Shown: positions 1-27,071 of the stretch, piece after piece
Position numbering within the stretch: the stretch's first letter is position 1
Layout of the letters: each line of letters starts with the position of its first letter
From: Batillaria attramentaria
Taxonomy: Eukaryota > Mollusca > Gastropoda > Batillariidae
Direction of reading: 5' to 3'
DNA: 64,000 bases
Assembly (NCBI GenBank): GCA_018292915.2
Contig: JACVVK020000054.1
Location: 720,001 to 784,000, forward strand
Program-made: the position numbers and the translations under genes
Notes under the pieces: model-generated
The model's input: only the letters and a program-made list of their open reading frames with translations
Databases searched by the model: none
What the model was told of the DNA's origin: nothing

Positions 1-123
1 ATAACAAAGGCGGCACCAGGACCGTCTGTTCTCGAGCCATCAGCCACGGTAAGAATCAGGTTTACTGATACTGACGGACGTCATATTAAACGTAAAGATC
101 CACGGCCGGAAAGGAAGATATGA
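1..123 (+). CDS. Open 3' end of an unrecognised reading frame, possibly a retroelement polyprotein tail
   Basis: Frame 1 is open from the window edge to a TGA at 121-123 and gives about 40 residues ending in a basic, Arg/Lys-rich tail (…KRKDPRPERKI). I do not recognise the product. The basic C-terminus, and a polyadenylation-like AATAAAG about 370 bp downstream inside a sequence partly repeated at 1930-1958, would fit the end of a retrotransposon polyprotein followed by its LTR or 3' UTR. This is inference; the frame may simply be open by chance. Confidence 0.2.
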   Translation: MTKAAPGPSVLEPSATVRIRFTDTDGRHIKRKDPRPERKI

Positions 124-815
124 CGTGCACTTGCCAACACATGTTTATCACTTCCTACTGTCCCGTCCCCACCCACGACCTCCCCTCATCCACTAATCCT
201 GCAGTACTGGGTAAGTTCTGTACATCATGCTCAGGGCCACGTGACCTGTTCTCAATGTATTTTAACAGTTTTAGTTTTTATATGTATTATGTTTGAAATT
301 ATGAGGTATGATGTTCTTAATTATGAAATTCAGTTCTTAAGAAATGTTGTTCTTTATCATTTATAGTATTACTGCCATGAGTGTATGTGATGGGTGAAGA
401 GTGCGTATGGGTGCATGGTTGATGTTTTTTACATGGAAAATCTGTTCTTATGTCAAGAGCTGTACACCACAATTTTCCCTGAGGGGATTAATAAAGTTAT
501 TCTTATCTTATCACAGAGGGCCGGCGCAGCAACACCAGTAAAAGAACCGCTCCCCGGCGGGACAGAATTAATTACTCATTTAAATAAAATGCTATGACAG
601 AAATTAGATCAGCACCTGAGAGTTCACAGTTACAGTATTGGTAACTGAAACATACACGAGTCATTGGCAGTGTGTCTGTATGTCCGTCAGTCTTGCATAG
701 CGCTGCTAACTATTTTTTTTAAAGTCGTACGGTGGATGCTGGTCAAAGTCAAAAAATTTCATTCCTTTCTCGAATAACGGGGTGTGGAGGAATGGACAAA
801 GTAAAAGGGACAAGA
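124..815. other. Non-coding flank, possible retroelement 3' region
   Basis: No convincing coding exon. It contains an AATAAA-like signal (about 489-494) followed by a segment (about 496-524) that recurs with one mismatch at 1930-1958, which suggests two remnants of one dispersed element. The rest is AT-rich and featureless to my reading. Confidence 0.4.
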
Positions 816-872
816 CATGCATAAATGGTGCAGCAATGACACTACGGGGTAAAACAAAAATATACGGTGCGC

Positions 873-915
<43 letters not shown>

Positions 916-970
916 CATAAATGGTGCAGCAATGACACTACGGGGTAAAACAAAAATATACGGTGCGCGC

Positions 971-1003
<33 letters not shown>

Positions 1004-1138
1004 CATAAATGGTGCAGCAATGACACTACGGGGTAAAACAAAAATATACGGTGCGCGCAGAGAGAGAGAGAGAGAGAGCCCTGCATAAATGGTGCAGCAA
1101 TGACACTACGGGGTAAAACAAAAATATACGGTGCGCGC

Positions 1139-1169
<31 letters not shown>

Positions 1170-1302
1170 CATAAATGGTGCAGCAATGACACTACGGGGT
1201 AAAACAAAAATATACGGTGCGCGCAGAGAGAGAGAGAGAGAGAGCCCTGCATAAATGGTGCAGCAATGACACTACGGGGTAAAACAAAAATATACGGTGC
1301 GC

Positions 1303-1355
<53 letters not shown>

Positions 1356-1408
1356 CATAAATGGTGCAGCAATGACACTACGGGGTAAAACAAAAATATA
1401 CGGTGCGC

Positions 1409-1457
<49 letters not shown>

Positions 1458-1510
1458 CATAAATGGTGCAGCAATGACACTACGGGGTAAAACAAAAATA
1501 TACGGTGCGC

Positions 1511-1547
<37 letters not shown>

Positions 1548-1602
1548 CATAAATGGTGCAGCAATGACACTACGGGGTAAAACAAAAATATACGGTGCGC
1601 GC

Positions 1603-1634
<32 letters not shown>

Positions 1635-1638
1635 GGAG
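816..1638. repeat. Compound minisatellite: about 60-bp unit separated by (AG)n, nine copies
   Basis: A near-identical unit of about 60 bp (beginning CCTGCATAAATGGTGCAGC and ending ACGGTGCGCGC) is repeated nine times. Each copy is followed by an (AG)n tract of variable length (about 18 to 45 bp), so the period varies while the unit does not. The array ends in a poly-G run at 1625-1637. Long open frames on both strands here are by-products of the repeat and are not genes. Confidence 0.95.
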
Positions 1639-1749
1639 CCCAAATAATACATGTACACTGGCAGCAGCAAAGCGAACTTTTAATATGAGACAAAATACAC
1701 TCGGAGGTCAGTCATTCGCAAGTGTGGAAGACTGCACAGTGTAATAATT

Positions 1750-1752
<3 letters not shown>

Positions 1753-1802
<50 letters not shown>
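1753..1802. repeat. (CA)n microsatellite
   Basis: An uninterrupted CA dinucleotide tract of about 50 bp. Confidence 0.97.
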
Positions 1803-1804
<2 letters not shown>

Positions 1805-1972
1805 GACTGACACACAGAGTTACACACCTAAGGATGCATTATGTCATGAATACCTGTGGTTCCGCTCACGGCTACAACCAGACCACCCTTAGGCTTTATA
1901 TCTGAAAAGGTAACGGTCGGCCATGTGTTGTTATTCTTATCTTATCACAGAGTGCCGGAAATAACATTATTT

Positions 1973-2453
1973 CCAATAACATGGAAATGCAGGGGCGCCG
2001 GAACCGGGGGGGGGGGGGGGGGGGCAGGGGGGGCAGCTGCCCTCCCTGTACCCAAGCAGGGGGGGCAAGAGTGTCTTTTTGCCCCCCCTGGAAAATCAGG
2101 TGACTATGGCAAGAGGGGGGGGGGGGGCAAAGCCATGGTCTTGCCCCCCCCTTCCCCTACCTCTCCCCCTACCCCTCTTAGTGCTCTCTCCCTCATCCCA
2201 CCCAACAGAGAACTTCTGTTTTTGCGGACCGAAGGCTGTCCGCTCCTCTGATTGCCCCCCCCCCCCCCCACCCCCCGCTTTTCACTTTTTTTCGGGCAAC
2301 GTCCTGGTTCGTAAAGGTTTTTTGTCTACGCAGCATTTGATCGCCCCCCCCCCCCCCCCCCCCGCTTTTCACTTTCTTCGGGCAACGTTCCCCCCTCCGA
2401 GATTCTGCCCCCCCTCCCCCCAACATCTTCCGGCGCCCCTGAAATGTTATTGG
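1973..2453. mobile_element. Foldback element with CAGGGGCGCCGGAA inverted ends
   Basis: The left end reads CCAATAACAT, a short interruption, then CAGGGGCGCCGGAA. The right end is its reverse complement (TTCCGGCGCCCCTG, then ATGTTATTGG). The 480-bp interior is packed with poly-G and poly-C runs and GGGGGGGCAAG-type motifs. The CAGGGG start resembles hAT-type terminal repeats, but I see no 8-bp target duplication and no transposase, so class is uncertain. It could be a MITE or a foldback repeat. Confidence 0.55.
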
Positions 2454-3113
2454 TGATAATCCTGTTCTACTTGGTATTTCAATTTTTTTTCTTTCTTTTT
2501 CTTCTTCTTTTCTTTTTTGTAAAAAAGGGTCCGTCGTCGGTCAGTGAAAACTTATTTTTGTATAGGACAAACCTGGGGGCTCTGTATCAGACGCCACAGT
2601 GACTAAAAGAAGTCACTTTGATACTTCCGGTGTCCCATACAAACGCTGTTAGTGTTACCCCAAGGCTACGCAAACCGGCACGTGCCGGCGGTGACACTGT
2701 TTTCAATATGACTGTGCCACCGGGAGAAGTAGGTCAGTTGACCTGGTGCTGTGTGACGGTCAAAGCGATACTGGATTACCACCTTACAAACTCTGTCTAC
2801 CGGACTATCCCGGCTACTGTGAAACCAAGGAATACATGTCCTGTTGCTGTCAGCTGTGAAGTTTAAGTGACAGTGTTCCCGGCACTCTATGAACTTGTGT
2901 GTGACGTACAGCACCCCAGTGACAGTGCGTTTTCTTCTCCCCCGTACTCCAGTCCTGGTGTCCGTGTTAGTAGTTGTAGTGTTTGCGAGGATACTGCTAC
3001 CGAAAACTTTGTCGTTACTAGTGATGCTATACCTCAACTAGCTATGACACATGAAGAAGAGAAACACCCACTCTCTATCTCTTAGACGCGCGCTTGTCTG
3101 TGCGTGCGTGCGT

Positions 3114-3114
<1 letters not shown>
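2454..3114. other. Non-coding stretch, no recognised gene
   Basis: Overlapping frames of 80-120 codons occur on both strands, but none shows a domain I recognise, a codon pattern unlike its surroundings, or flanking splice sites that would join it to a neighbour. Confidence 0.5.

Positions 3115-3149
<35 letters not shown>
3115..3149. repeat. (CA)n microsatellite
   Basis: A CA tract of about 35 bp preceded by (TGCG)n. Confidence 0.95.
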
Positions 3150-3152
<3 letters not shown>

Positions 3153-3922
3153 CATAGTCTCGGAACGCCAGCATATAGTCAATCTGAAATATTACCTACA
3201 CTGATACAGTCAACCCTGTTCCGGGTCCGTCGATAACTCTGGGCCCCTACGACGACGGCCAAGTCGGGCTACTAGTAACCGAGACTGAGCCGAGCTAAGT
3301 GATACCTAAAAAGGAAAAAAAAAAATGCTTGGTGACAAGGAAAGTGGACAGTTGCGAACAACTTTGAGGTCCCAGTGTTATTTCACAGTGTGCACAGAAG
3401 CGGCGAAAACTGACTGTCGCATTCACCAGCACAGTACATTCTCAGCCTGTTTTGAGATTATTGCCTGCATGAGTTGTCCTCCGTGCGTACAGACCCGCAG
3501 CATGAACGCACTGTTCGTGGCAGCTTTGTGCTCTCAAAAACCCTCTGTTATCTGCACAGTAGTCCAAAGCCACTTTCCACTGTGTCGTTTGTGGCGGAGT
3601 CCAGAAGAATTCCAGCAGCAGTGGCATCTTCACTTGGAGCATGGTACATTCGTCCCGGCAGACGTTGAGCAGCATGTGACTGCAAGGTTTCTTTCCTAGC
3701 TGCACACATCTTGGACAGAATCTCGCAGACTCCAACACACATGAACCACAGAAGTGTAGCACAGCACACGAAATACATCAGCATTATTAACATCACATTT
3801 GCATCAGATTCATTCGGATGAAAGGTAGATACGGACTATAGGCTTCCGTCTCTGGGATGGCCCCTAGCCAGAAATCAAGATAAAATGAATTATGCAGATA
3901 CTAACAAAAGGACAAATGATGC

Positions 3923-3925
<3 letters not shown>

Positions 3926-3953
<28 letters not shown>
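3926..3953. repeat. (GT)n microsatellite
   Basis: A GT tract of about 28 bp just upstream of the GTGTGCAATAGG minisatellite. Confidence 0.95.
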
Positions 3954-3957
<4 letters not shown>

Positions 3958-3984
3958 GTTTTTCAGAGAGGTATGCTAACGGAG

Positions 3985-4325
3985 ACATGCAATAGGAGAA
4001 GTGCAATAGGAGAGTTGTGCAAATAGGGGTAATGTGCAATACGGGTAATGTGCGATAGGAGTGGTGTACAATAGTAGTGGTGTGCAAGAGGGGTGGTGTG
4101 CAATAGAAGTGCAAAAGGAGAGATGCGCAATAGAGATGGTGTACAATAGGGGTGGTGTGCAAGAGGAGTCAGTGGTGTGCAATAGGGGTGGTGTGCAATA
4201 GGGGTGGTGTGCAAGGGGGGTGGTGTGCAAGAGGGGTGGTATGCCATAGGGGTGGTATGCAATAGAAGTGCAAAAGGAGAGATGCACAATAGAGATGGTG
4301 TACAAAAGGGAAGGTGTGCAAAGGG
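3985..4325. repeat. Minisatellite of GTGTGCAATAGGGGTG-type units
   Basis: About twenty imperfect copies of a 14-16 bp unit, consensus GGTGTGCAATAGGGGTG with AAGAGG and AAAAGG variants. A longer higher-order block (CAATAGAAGTGCAAAAGGAGAGATGC) occurs twice, near 4101 and 4260. The antisense frames rich in HTTPxxHH residues come from this repeat. Confidence 0.9.
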
Positions 4326-4639
4326 AGAGGTGAATTGATTTATTTTACAGGGTGGAGATTTCAGGCCCAGAGGACAAAGTTTCAAACCAGGTGCACAAAA
4401 CGGGAGGTGTGCAAAAGCGGGAGTGTTTCAGTCGTGCTGCAGTGAATAACAAGCAAAAATGCAGACACATCTGCACAAAACTTCTTTATCGTCTAAAATA
4501 ATTCCTCTGACAAAATTGATGCACATGTTAATCAAAAGCTTACCACATTCAGTTCCGACATAGAAAAGTCCACAGTTCTTGTTTCAGGGTTACACTGAGT
4601 ATGGGCAATGCACTTGGCTGTGGCCCCTGTAAAGTACAG

Positions 4640-4686
4640 GGGTGGGGGTGGGTGTTTGGGAGTTTAATGTCCTTTTCCACCACATG
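4640..4686 (-). mobile_element. 5'-truncated SINE tail (47 bp) with 14-bp target duplication
   Basis: The insert carries the motif TTTGGGAGTTTAATGTCC followed by TTTTCCACCACAT, the 3' end of the SINE seen complete at 14701-14882. It is flanked by identical copies of CCTGTAAAGTACAG at 4626-4639 and 4687-4700, a clear target-site duplication. Only the extreme 3' end of the element was copied, as expected when target-primed reverse transcription aborts early. Confidence 0.8.
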
Positions 4687-4700
4687 CCTGTAAAGTACAG

Positions 4701-6313
4701 AAAACTGGACATTTATTTCAACACCAAGAACACAGCATAGCTGACAACACACAACCCCCCCCCCCCCCCAAAACAAAAGTCAACCACCACAATGAAAAAA
4801 GCACAATAAGCCACTGGTGAAATGTGACTAATGTATGAATTAAAAGGACAGAAGATTGTTCCTACCTTGAGGTATATATACATTTTGACCTCAAAACTTG
4901 AGCCGGAAGGCCACAGCAAAGACCATCTACGGTCTTTGGCCACAGTTTGTGTTTCATTGATGTACGTATTGACAATGGACTTGGTTCAAGCTCCACGATG
5001 CCTGTGACTTGAGCTGGCAAGTTATTTCAGCACCAAGAATGCTGCATTCCACATAAATAAACAGACCAACAAATACACCAACAGATGTGTACAGATAATT
5101 AATTTAGATATCTGCTGATTCACGCACATCTGAGTCTCTCTCTCTCTCATGCTGGCTGGAGTTGGAGAGACTAAGGGGGGGAGGGGGGGGGGGCAAACAT
5201 GCTAGTGCCTCCCTCAGCTGGGCAGATTTCTAGGGGCGCCTAGAGGCTCTCAGGCCCCACCCCCCTTTTTTTCACAAGGGGGGCCTATGCCCCCCCTCCC
5301 CCCCCCCCCAGTTCCGCCGACGCCACTACAATATGATTTTGCAAAATTAAAAAGAAAAAAAAGTGTGATTGTGGAAAAACGTTTTACTTTTTACACTATA
5401 GCTGTGTGATGCTAGAAATTGCCCAGTGTGCATTCACTGGTTTGTGTTATCATCTTCATTCAAATCCGGCTTCCAGGCCTAGTTTTATAACCTGGGAGCA
5501 AGGTGATGCATGCAAATGTCGTCTGCCACGCTCAGATGCTGCTGCGTCTGAGAAGGACGACTTTTTGCTTACTGAAGAGGGTGGGCCATGACCAAAGACT
5601 CGCAGTTTGAACGAAAAGTCATCCTTCAAGCTTGTTTGAGTAAGTTGCACACACAGCGCAAGCCTACTTTCGTTTGACGAACGGACAACCATGTGTGGCT
5701 CTGCCGTGTGCGCAGTGTCGTATAGACACGTGGGGTAAATACTACGACAGAGCCCGGACTGAATTTGCTATTTTGAACAAAGTAGAATAGAAGTGTGAGT
5801 TTCTTTGTTTGTTTATATCTAGCAGCCTTCCAGTATCAGTTTATTGTGTACTCTATGCCCGGCCGGTGTTTGCCAGCCTGGATCAAAACTGAATGGCTTC
5901 AGTGGGGGAAAAATTTCCTGCTGATAATAGGAAAATGCGAACTTGACACGAAAGAAGGATTTCAGTGCTAATAATAGGAAATTTGAACTTATCGTTTAGA
6001 TTCAGCCAGATTAAAATCTTTCAAATTAATTTGTGTTTATCAGGGATGGTTTATTTGACACCCCTCCCCCCCCCCCCCAAAAAAAGGAAAAGTGTGTGTG
6101 TGTGTGTGTGTGTGTGGGGGGGGGGGGGGTAAGTGGTAAATGGGGACATTGGTAAACTGTATACTACATGAGCACAGTAAATAAGGTTTCAAATAATTTA
6201 AGAACCAGTTATTTTTATTTATTTGTTGTGTATGAATATTGTTTCAGACTTCTAGTAAATGCCATGTGCGGGAGTTTCGGAAAACACTGACCTTGTCATT
6301 TTGTGACTGTTAG
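4701..6313. promoter_or_regulatory. Upstream flank of CNTD1, promoter expected but not identified
   Basis: This is the non-coding DNA before the first CNTD1 coding exon. It includes a poly-C/(GT)n/poly-G block at 6061-6130. A plausible acceptor (…TGTGACTGTTAG) ends at 6313, thirteen bases before the start codon, so an upstream 5' UTR exon may exist. I could not identify a TATA box, initiator or donor with confidence. Confidence 0.3.
5160..5330. repeat. Poly-G / poly-C rich repeat remnant
   Basis: Contains AGGGGCGCCTAGAGG, GGGGGCAAAC and CCCCCCC tracts, and ends CAGTTCCGCCGACGCCAC. The composition and GGGGCGCC core resemble the foldback element at 1973-2453, so it may be a diverged relative. 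Ends cannot be fixed. Confidence 0.4.
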
Positions 6314-6325
6314 GGACAACACAGT

Positions 6326-23173
<16,848 letters not shown>

Positions 23174-24359
23174 GGACATCATTTAGGTGTCACCTGCTGC
23201 ATCACATTCCTGTACAGCACCAGATCTTCAAGCTCAGTGAGGACAGTCCTGTTCTGCATTGAGACGCATCAGATTATCTCCAGTGTTGTACTTTTTTCCT
23301 TTAGTTTCTTGTGCTTTTGTCATTGTTGTGCTTGCTGTTATTTTGCTGGTTTTGGGGTTTTTTTCTCCTTGGTGGTGGTGGTAGGGTGATTGGGGGGGGG
23401 GGGGGTATGGGGTGGCGTGGGGATAAGGGGTGTTCTTTTATGGTCATGACTAGTTTATCTCTTGTTTCAAGCCCGTCACGAACCGTTTGAACCTTGTTCT
23501 TGTTCTTGGTGTTTCCTCATTGTTAGCTTGTCAAAAGGTGCATCTTGTCAACCCCTGATTCCTCAGCTGTTTTGTGATGTAGGCACACTCTGAAAATTTT
23601 TTTTTGTAGCTTGCAGGATCAGAGTTTAAGACATCATTTTACTCAGCCTGTACGCGGTCCTTCCACTGTGCCCCCCCTCCCCCCCCCCCCCCCCCCCCCC
23701 CCGATTCCCGCTGTCTGCCCCGCACACATACGCAAGCCGTTAATCTTATAGTAGTGAATACTTAACCAGTATCTCTACGACCAAAACAGGACATCAATCC
23801 CCACCCACTGCTGAAGCAAAAACTCTCATCAAACTTAATCAAATGGGTATAAATCTTGGAAACTAGACCTTATTTCTGTTTTTGTTTTTTTGCTCCCAGC
23901 TTCAAGCAGGAAGGAGGAAAGACCCGCGACAATTAGCTGCATTGATGTGATGTATTACAGACACACACAGCATGATCTTTATTGAAGTCTTTTGATCAGA
24001 CACTGAGAAAATGAAACTCTTCCCCCCCCCCCCCCCCTTTTTTTTTTATCCACCCTCTCGGGGAAACAGATTTTCATTAGTTTTTCCATTAGATCCAGCA
24101 GCGGGTATAGCTAGGATACTGTCCTGTGCTAGAAAGACTAATGAAGCATCTAACCCTTCACTGTTCGGCGCTCTGGGCAGCACACGCCTTAATTACGGTC
24201 AGTGTTTTTGTCTTCTATTTTCGAACACGTAGGAAACAGCTTAGTCAGTAAATCCGTTCTGTATGGTTGTGAGTTGGTCCCCGAAAGGAGGAGTTAAAAA
24301 TGGTACCGTAGGGCGAGCAATTCTAACGTGTCAACAAACAAGAACAACACTGGGGTAAG

Positions 24360-24475
24360 CGATGATCTAATAGGTAACGCGTCCAACTGAGCTGGTGCGC
24401 TACTGAACGACCCTCACCGCTGTCACGGCGACGAGTGGGTTCGAGCCCAGGTCGAGCTGTGATGAATAAAACTTT
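24360..24475 (+). mobile_element. Possible degenerate tRNA-derived SINE
   Basis: TGATCTAATAGGTAACGCG resembles an A-box region and GTGGGTTCGAGCCCAGG is an excellent B box about 70 bp downstream, followed by GATGAATAAAACTTT. The A-to-B spacing is longer than usual, so an insertion or chance is possible. Confidence 0.4.
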
Positions 24476-26229
24476 CTTTTTTGTGTTTTGTTTTGCTACC
24501 GGGCTGCGCATCGGAGGTTTCTCACTGGGTCCTCTGGTTTTGCTCCTCCAGAAATGTTTGAAATTCAAATATTAAAAACAAAAGGATAGGTTTGTTGGGT
24601 GGTGTAGCACAGCGAAGCAGCCTGAATTTCTGGAAAGGCATGACAAAGTAGTAAAAAAGAAAAAGGGAAAACAAGCACTTTGAACGGATCCTGTAACTAA
24701 TACGTCTGTGAGCTTCCCAAAGACCATCTTAGAGATCTTTTGTCTTTGTTTTCTTTTGCATGCACACTAGGTATACTATCACGTGACAGGAAGGTGTTAC
24801 CTCAGAACACTTGGTATCCCAGTGGTATGACCTGGCAGCAGAAAACATTTTGGCTCATCTGCACAAAGCTGCCATACAGAAGGCTACAATTTTGCGCTCA
24901 TCTTCATGGTATCATGCTTTTTGTCATCTCTAGCAGCCGAAGTCGACCAATGACCTTTGAAAAGTTATCGCTTCCCTTTTCATGCCTGTGTGACGTGGGG
25001 CGTAACTTGTTCACCATAGTCGGGGTAAAAAAAAATCAGGTCAGTACTGTGGACCTCCAGGATATTTACCTCAGTTCCCCCAATACTTGCCACTCGAATT
25101 TCCTTTGTGGGAAGGCATTATACACAAATTTCATATCTAATCAGTATTGTACCTCCGTAGTCTTCAACCTTTAAAAACAACAACAAAAGTGGTGAGGTAA
25201 AAAGATAGAGGATCTTAGAGGGTTAAAAACTTACCTGTTAGAATTCCATTTGACGTTCTGTTGTTACGATGGTGGTTGGCTGGTCGTTTTGTTGTGGTTG
25301 CAATATCCCTCTACTTTCTGCTAAAATGGGGTGGAGTGAGAGTTGCTGTGGTAATCTTTCAAGTTCGTGGTGTTATCGCATACTTGTGTGCCCATGTTAC
25401 TAGAAGCAAATGTGAACAGTGGAACATTATAGACCTCATTCACTTTGCATATCTCGAGGTACACGAGCTAGCCAGGACAATAGAGATACCATGGATACAT
25501 GGCGGACAAGCAAAACGTTGATGACGTAACGTTCAAGAGCGCTTCACGTATCAGTATTGTGAAGTATGAATCTTGTATGCACAAGGATCTTCTTTTACTT
25601 ATGGCTTTGTTCAAGTTTGTTGTTCTTTGTTTCTTTTTGTTGTTGTTCTTCAGGTTTTAACAGTTAGGCAGATGAGCAGTTCATTGAAGGGATTATGAGA
25701 CCTGGTAAACCGTAGGCTTGTTTTTCCATCGCCCACCCTTTACAGTTGCTTTCACATAACACCAACAGTCGTTTATTTTTGTGCCGTTTGAATGGTGCCA
25801 TTCTGATTTCTAATGCAGAGCTTCATTCCATGTCAGACATTGGTCATTAAATATTTTTACTGATTCATTTTCCACATGTCCGATGATTTTCTTGCCAAGG
25901 CGGACGTAATTATATGTCTGATCATTGCCACGCCACGGTGGACAATATTCAGGATATAATTATGATGTCCAATACTTTGTCAGTCAGTAAGGACATTTTG
26001 CTCCCCCCTGTGACAGTAATATTTTTTCATTTCTGTGTGGGTTTTGCTCCTGCTTCATTTATCTGTTAACACAGTCGGTTTACGCTTTCTATTGTTTGTT
26101 CTTCAAAAGGTGCAGGGCCGTAATTGTTTGATTAGTTTTCGAACACTGATGATTGTGTTATTGCATGCGAGACTTTTTTGTATACGTTTCAGCAAGATCA
26201 TTTCATGTGCTTCAGTCTTCTCTCGCACA

Positions 26230-26235
26230 TACGCG

Positions 26236-26286
<51 letters not shown>
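26230..26286. repeat. (CG)n-(CA)n alternating tract
   Basis: ACGCGCGCGCGC followed by about 45 bp of CA, all alternating pyrimidine-purine. Confidence 0.95.
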
Positions 26287-26291
<5 letters not shown>

Positions 26292-27044
26292 TTTTTTCCA
26301 TTTTTTTTTTATTTGTAACAAAGCATTGATACATTTAGCAATAGAAGACTGCTGACGCCACCAACATCAAGAATACACAACTACCGTACAAGTACAGCGT
26401 GGTTAACACACGAGATACAAAGGCTACTTTTTTTTTGTAACAGTTGCTACGCACGTCACCTAGCAACCGGCGCGAGATCCTGACTTGTACAACCCTGCTG
26501 ACAAACGCACATCGACTCCCCCACTGCACTGGATCGCACAGCGACTCCCCACTGAAGTGGATCCGTACACAAAAAGTGACTCACCCACTTCATTGGATCC
26601 GCCATATCACAATAACGTCATTACACAAACCAAAAACGGACAAACAAAAACGAAGACCCCCTTCCTACAAGAGGGAAAGTGAGCGAGTGAGCAGCACTCG
26701 TCCAAAAGTAATGTGGAACACGTCTTGCCAGCGAAGGCAGATATGAAACAATGCGATTAAAGGGTAATCAAAATTTAATCATCGCAGTGATAAGTTTCTA
26801 GTTAGTACACAGCTGTGATAATTAATTCATCAATCAGTTGATTTTAAGGGCATCCAGGGTGAAATGATTGGATCGTTGAACGATTGTAGGAAATTGCAGA
26901 AGACAAAGATTTGATGATCGGTGTAGTTCTTACCTCCTGTACTTGTGAAAATGTGTGTACTTGGGCCACCCCTTGAAGTTGTAATAAGCCCCAGTACTAG
27001 TGATTCGATCGCTATACGCAAAAAGATACAAGGAAAAATGTGAT

Positions 27045-27071
27045 GGAGAGAGAGAGAGAGAGAGAGAGAGG
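27045..27071. repeat. (GA)n microsatellite
   Basis: About 26 bp of GA. Confidence 0.9.

Noticed and set aside
706..1693. Long Ser/Leu-rich and Arg/Glu-rich reading frames on both strands
   Set aside because: They are translations of the (AG)n minisatellite; the frames repeat with the unit and have no domain.
2618..3085. Overlapping frames on both strands near 2600-3080
   Set aside because: No recognisable domain on either strand and no splice sites tying them to a neighbour.
3890..4385. His/Thr/Pro-rich minus-strand frames
   Set aside because: Translations of the GTGTGCAATAGG minisatellite.
24740..25174. 144-codon plus-strand frame after the CNTD1 3' end
   Set aside because: No domain, no splice partner and unremarkable composition; likely chance in AT-balanced DNA.
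26441..26470. GTTGCTA…TAGCAAC as an RFX X-box
   Set aside because: The half sites are separated by 11 bases; X-boxes allow at most about three, so the spacing is wrong.
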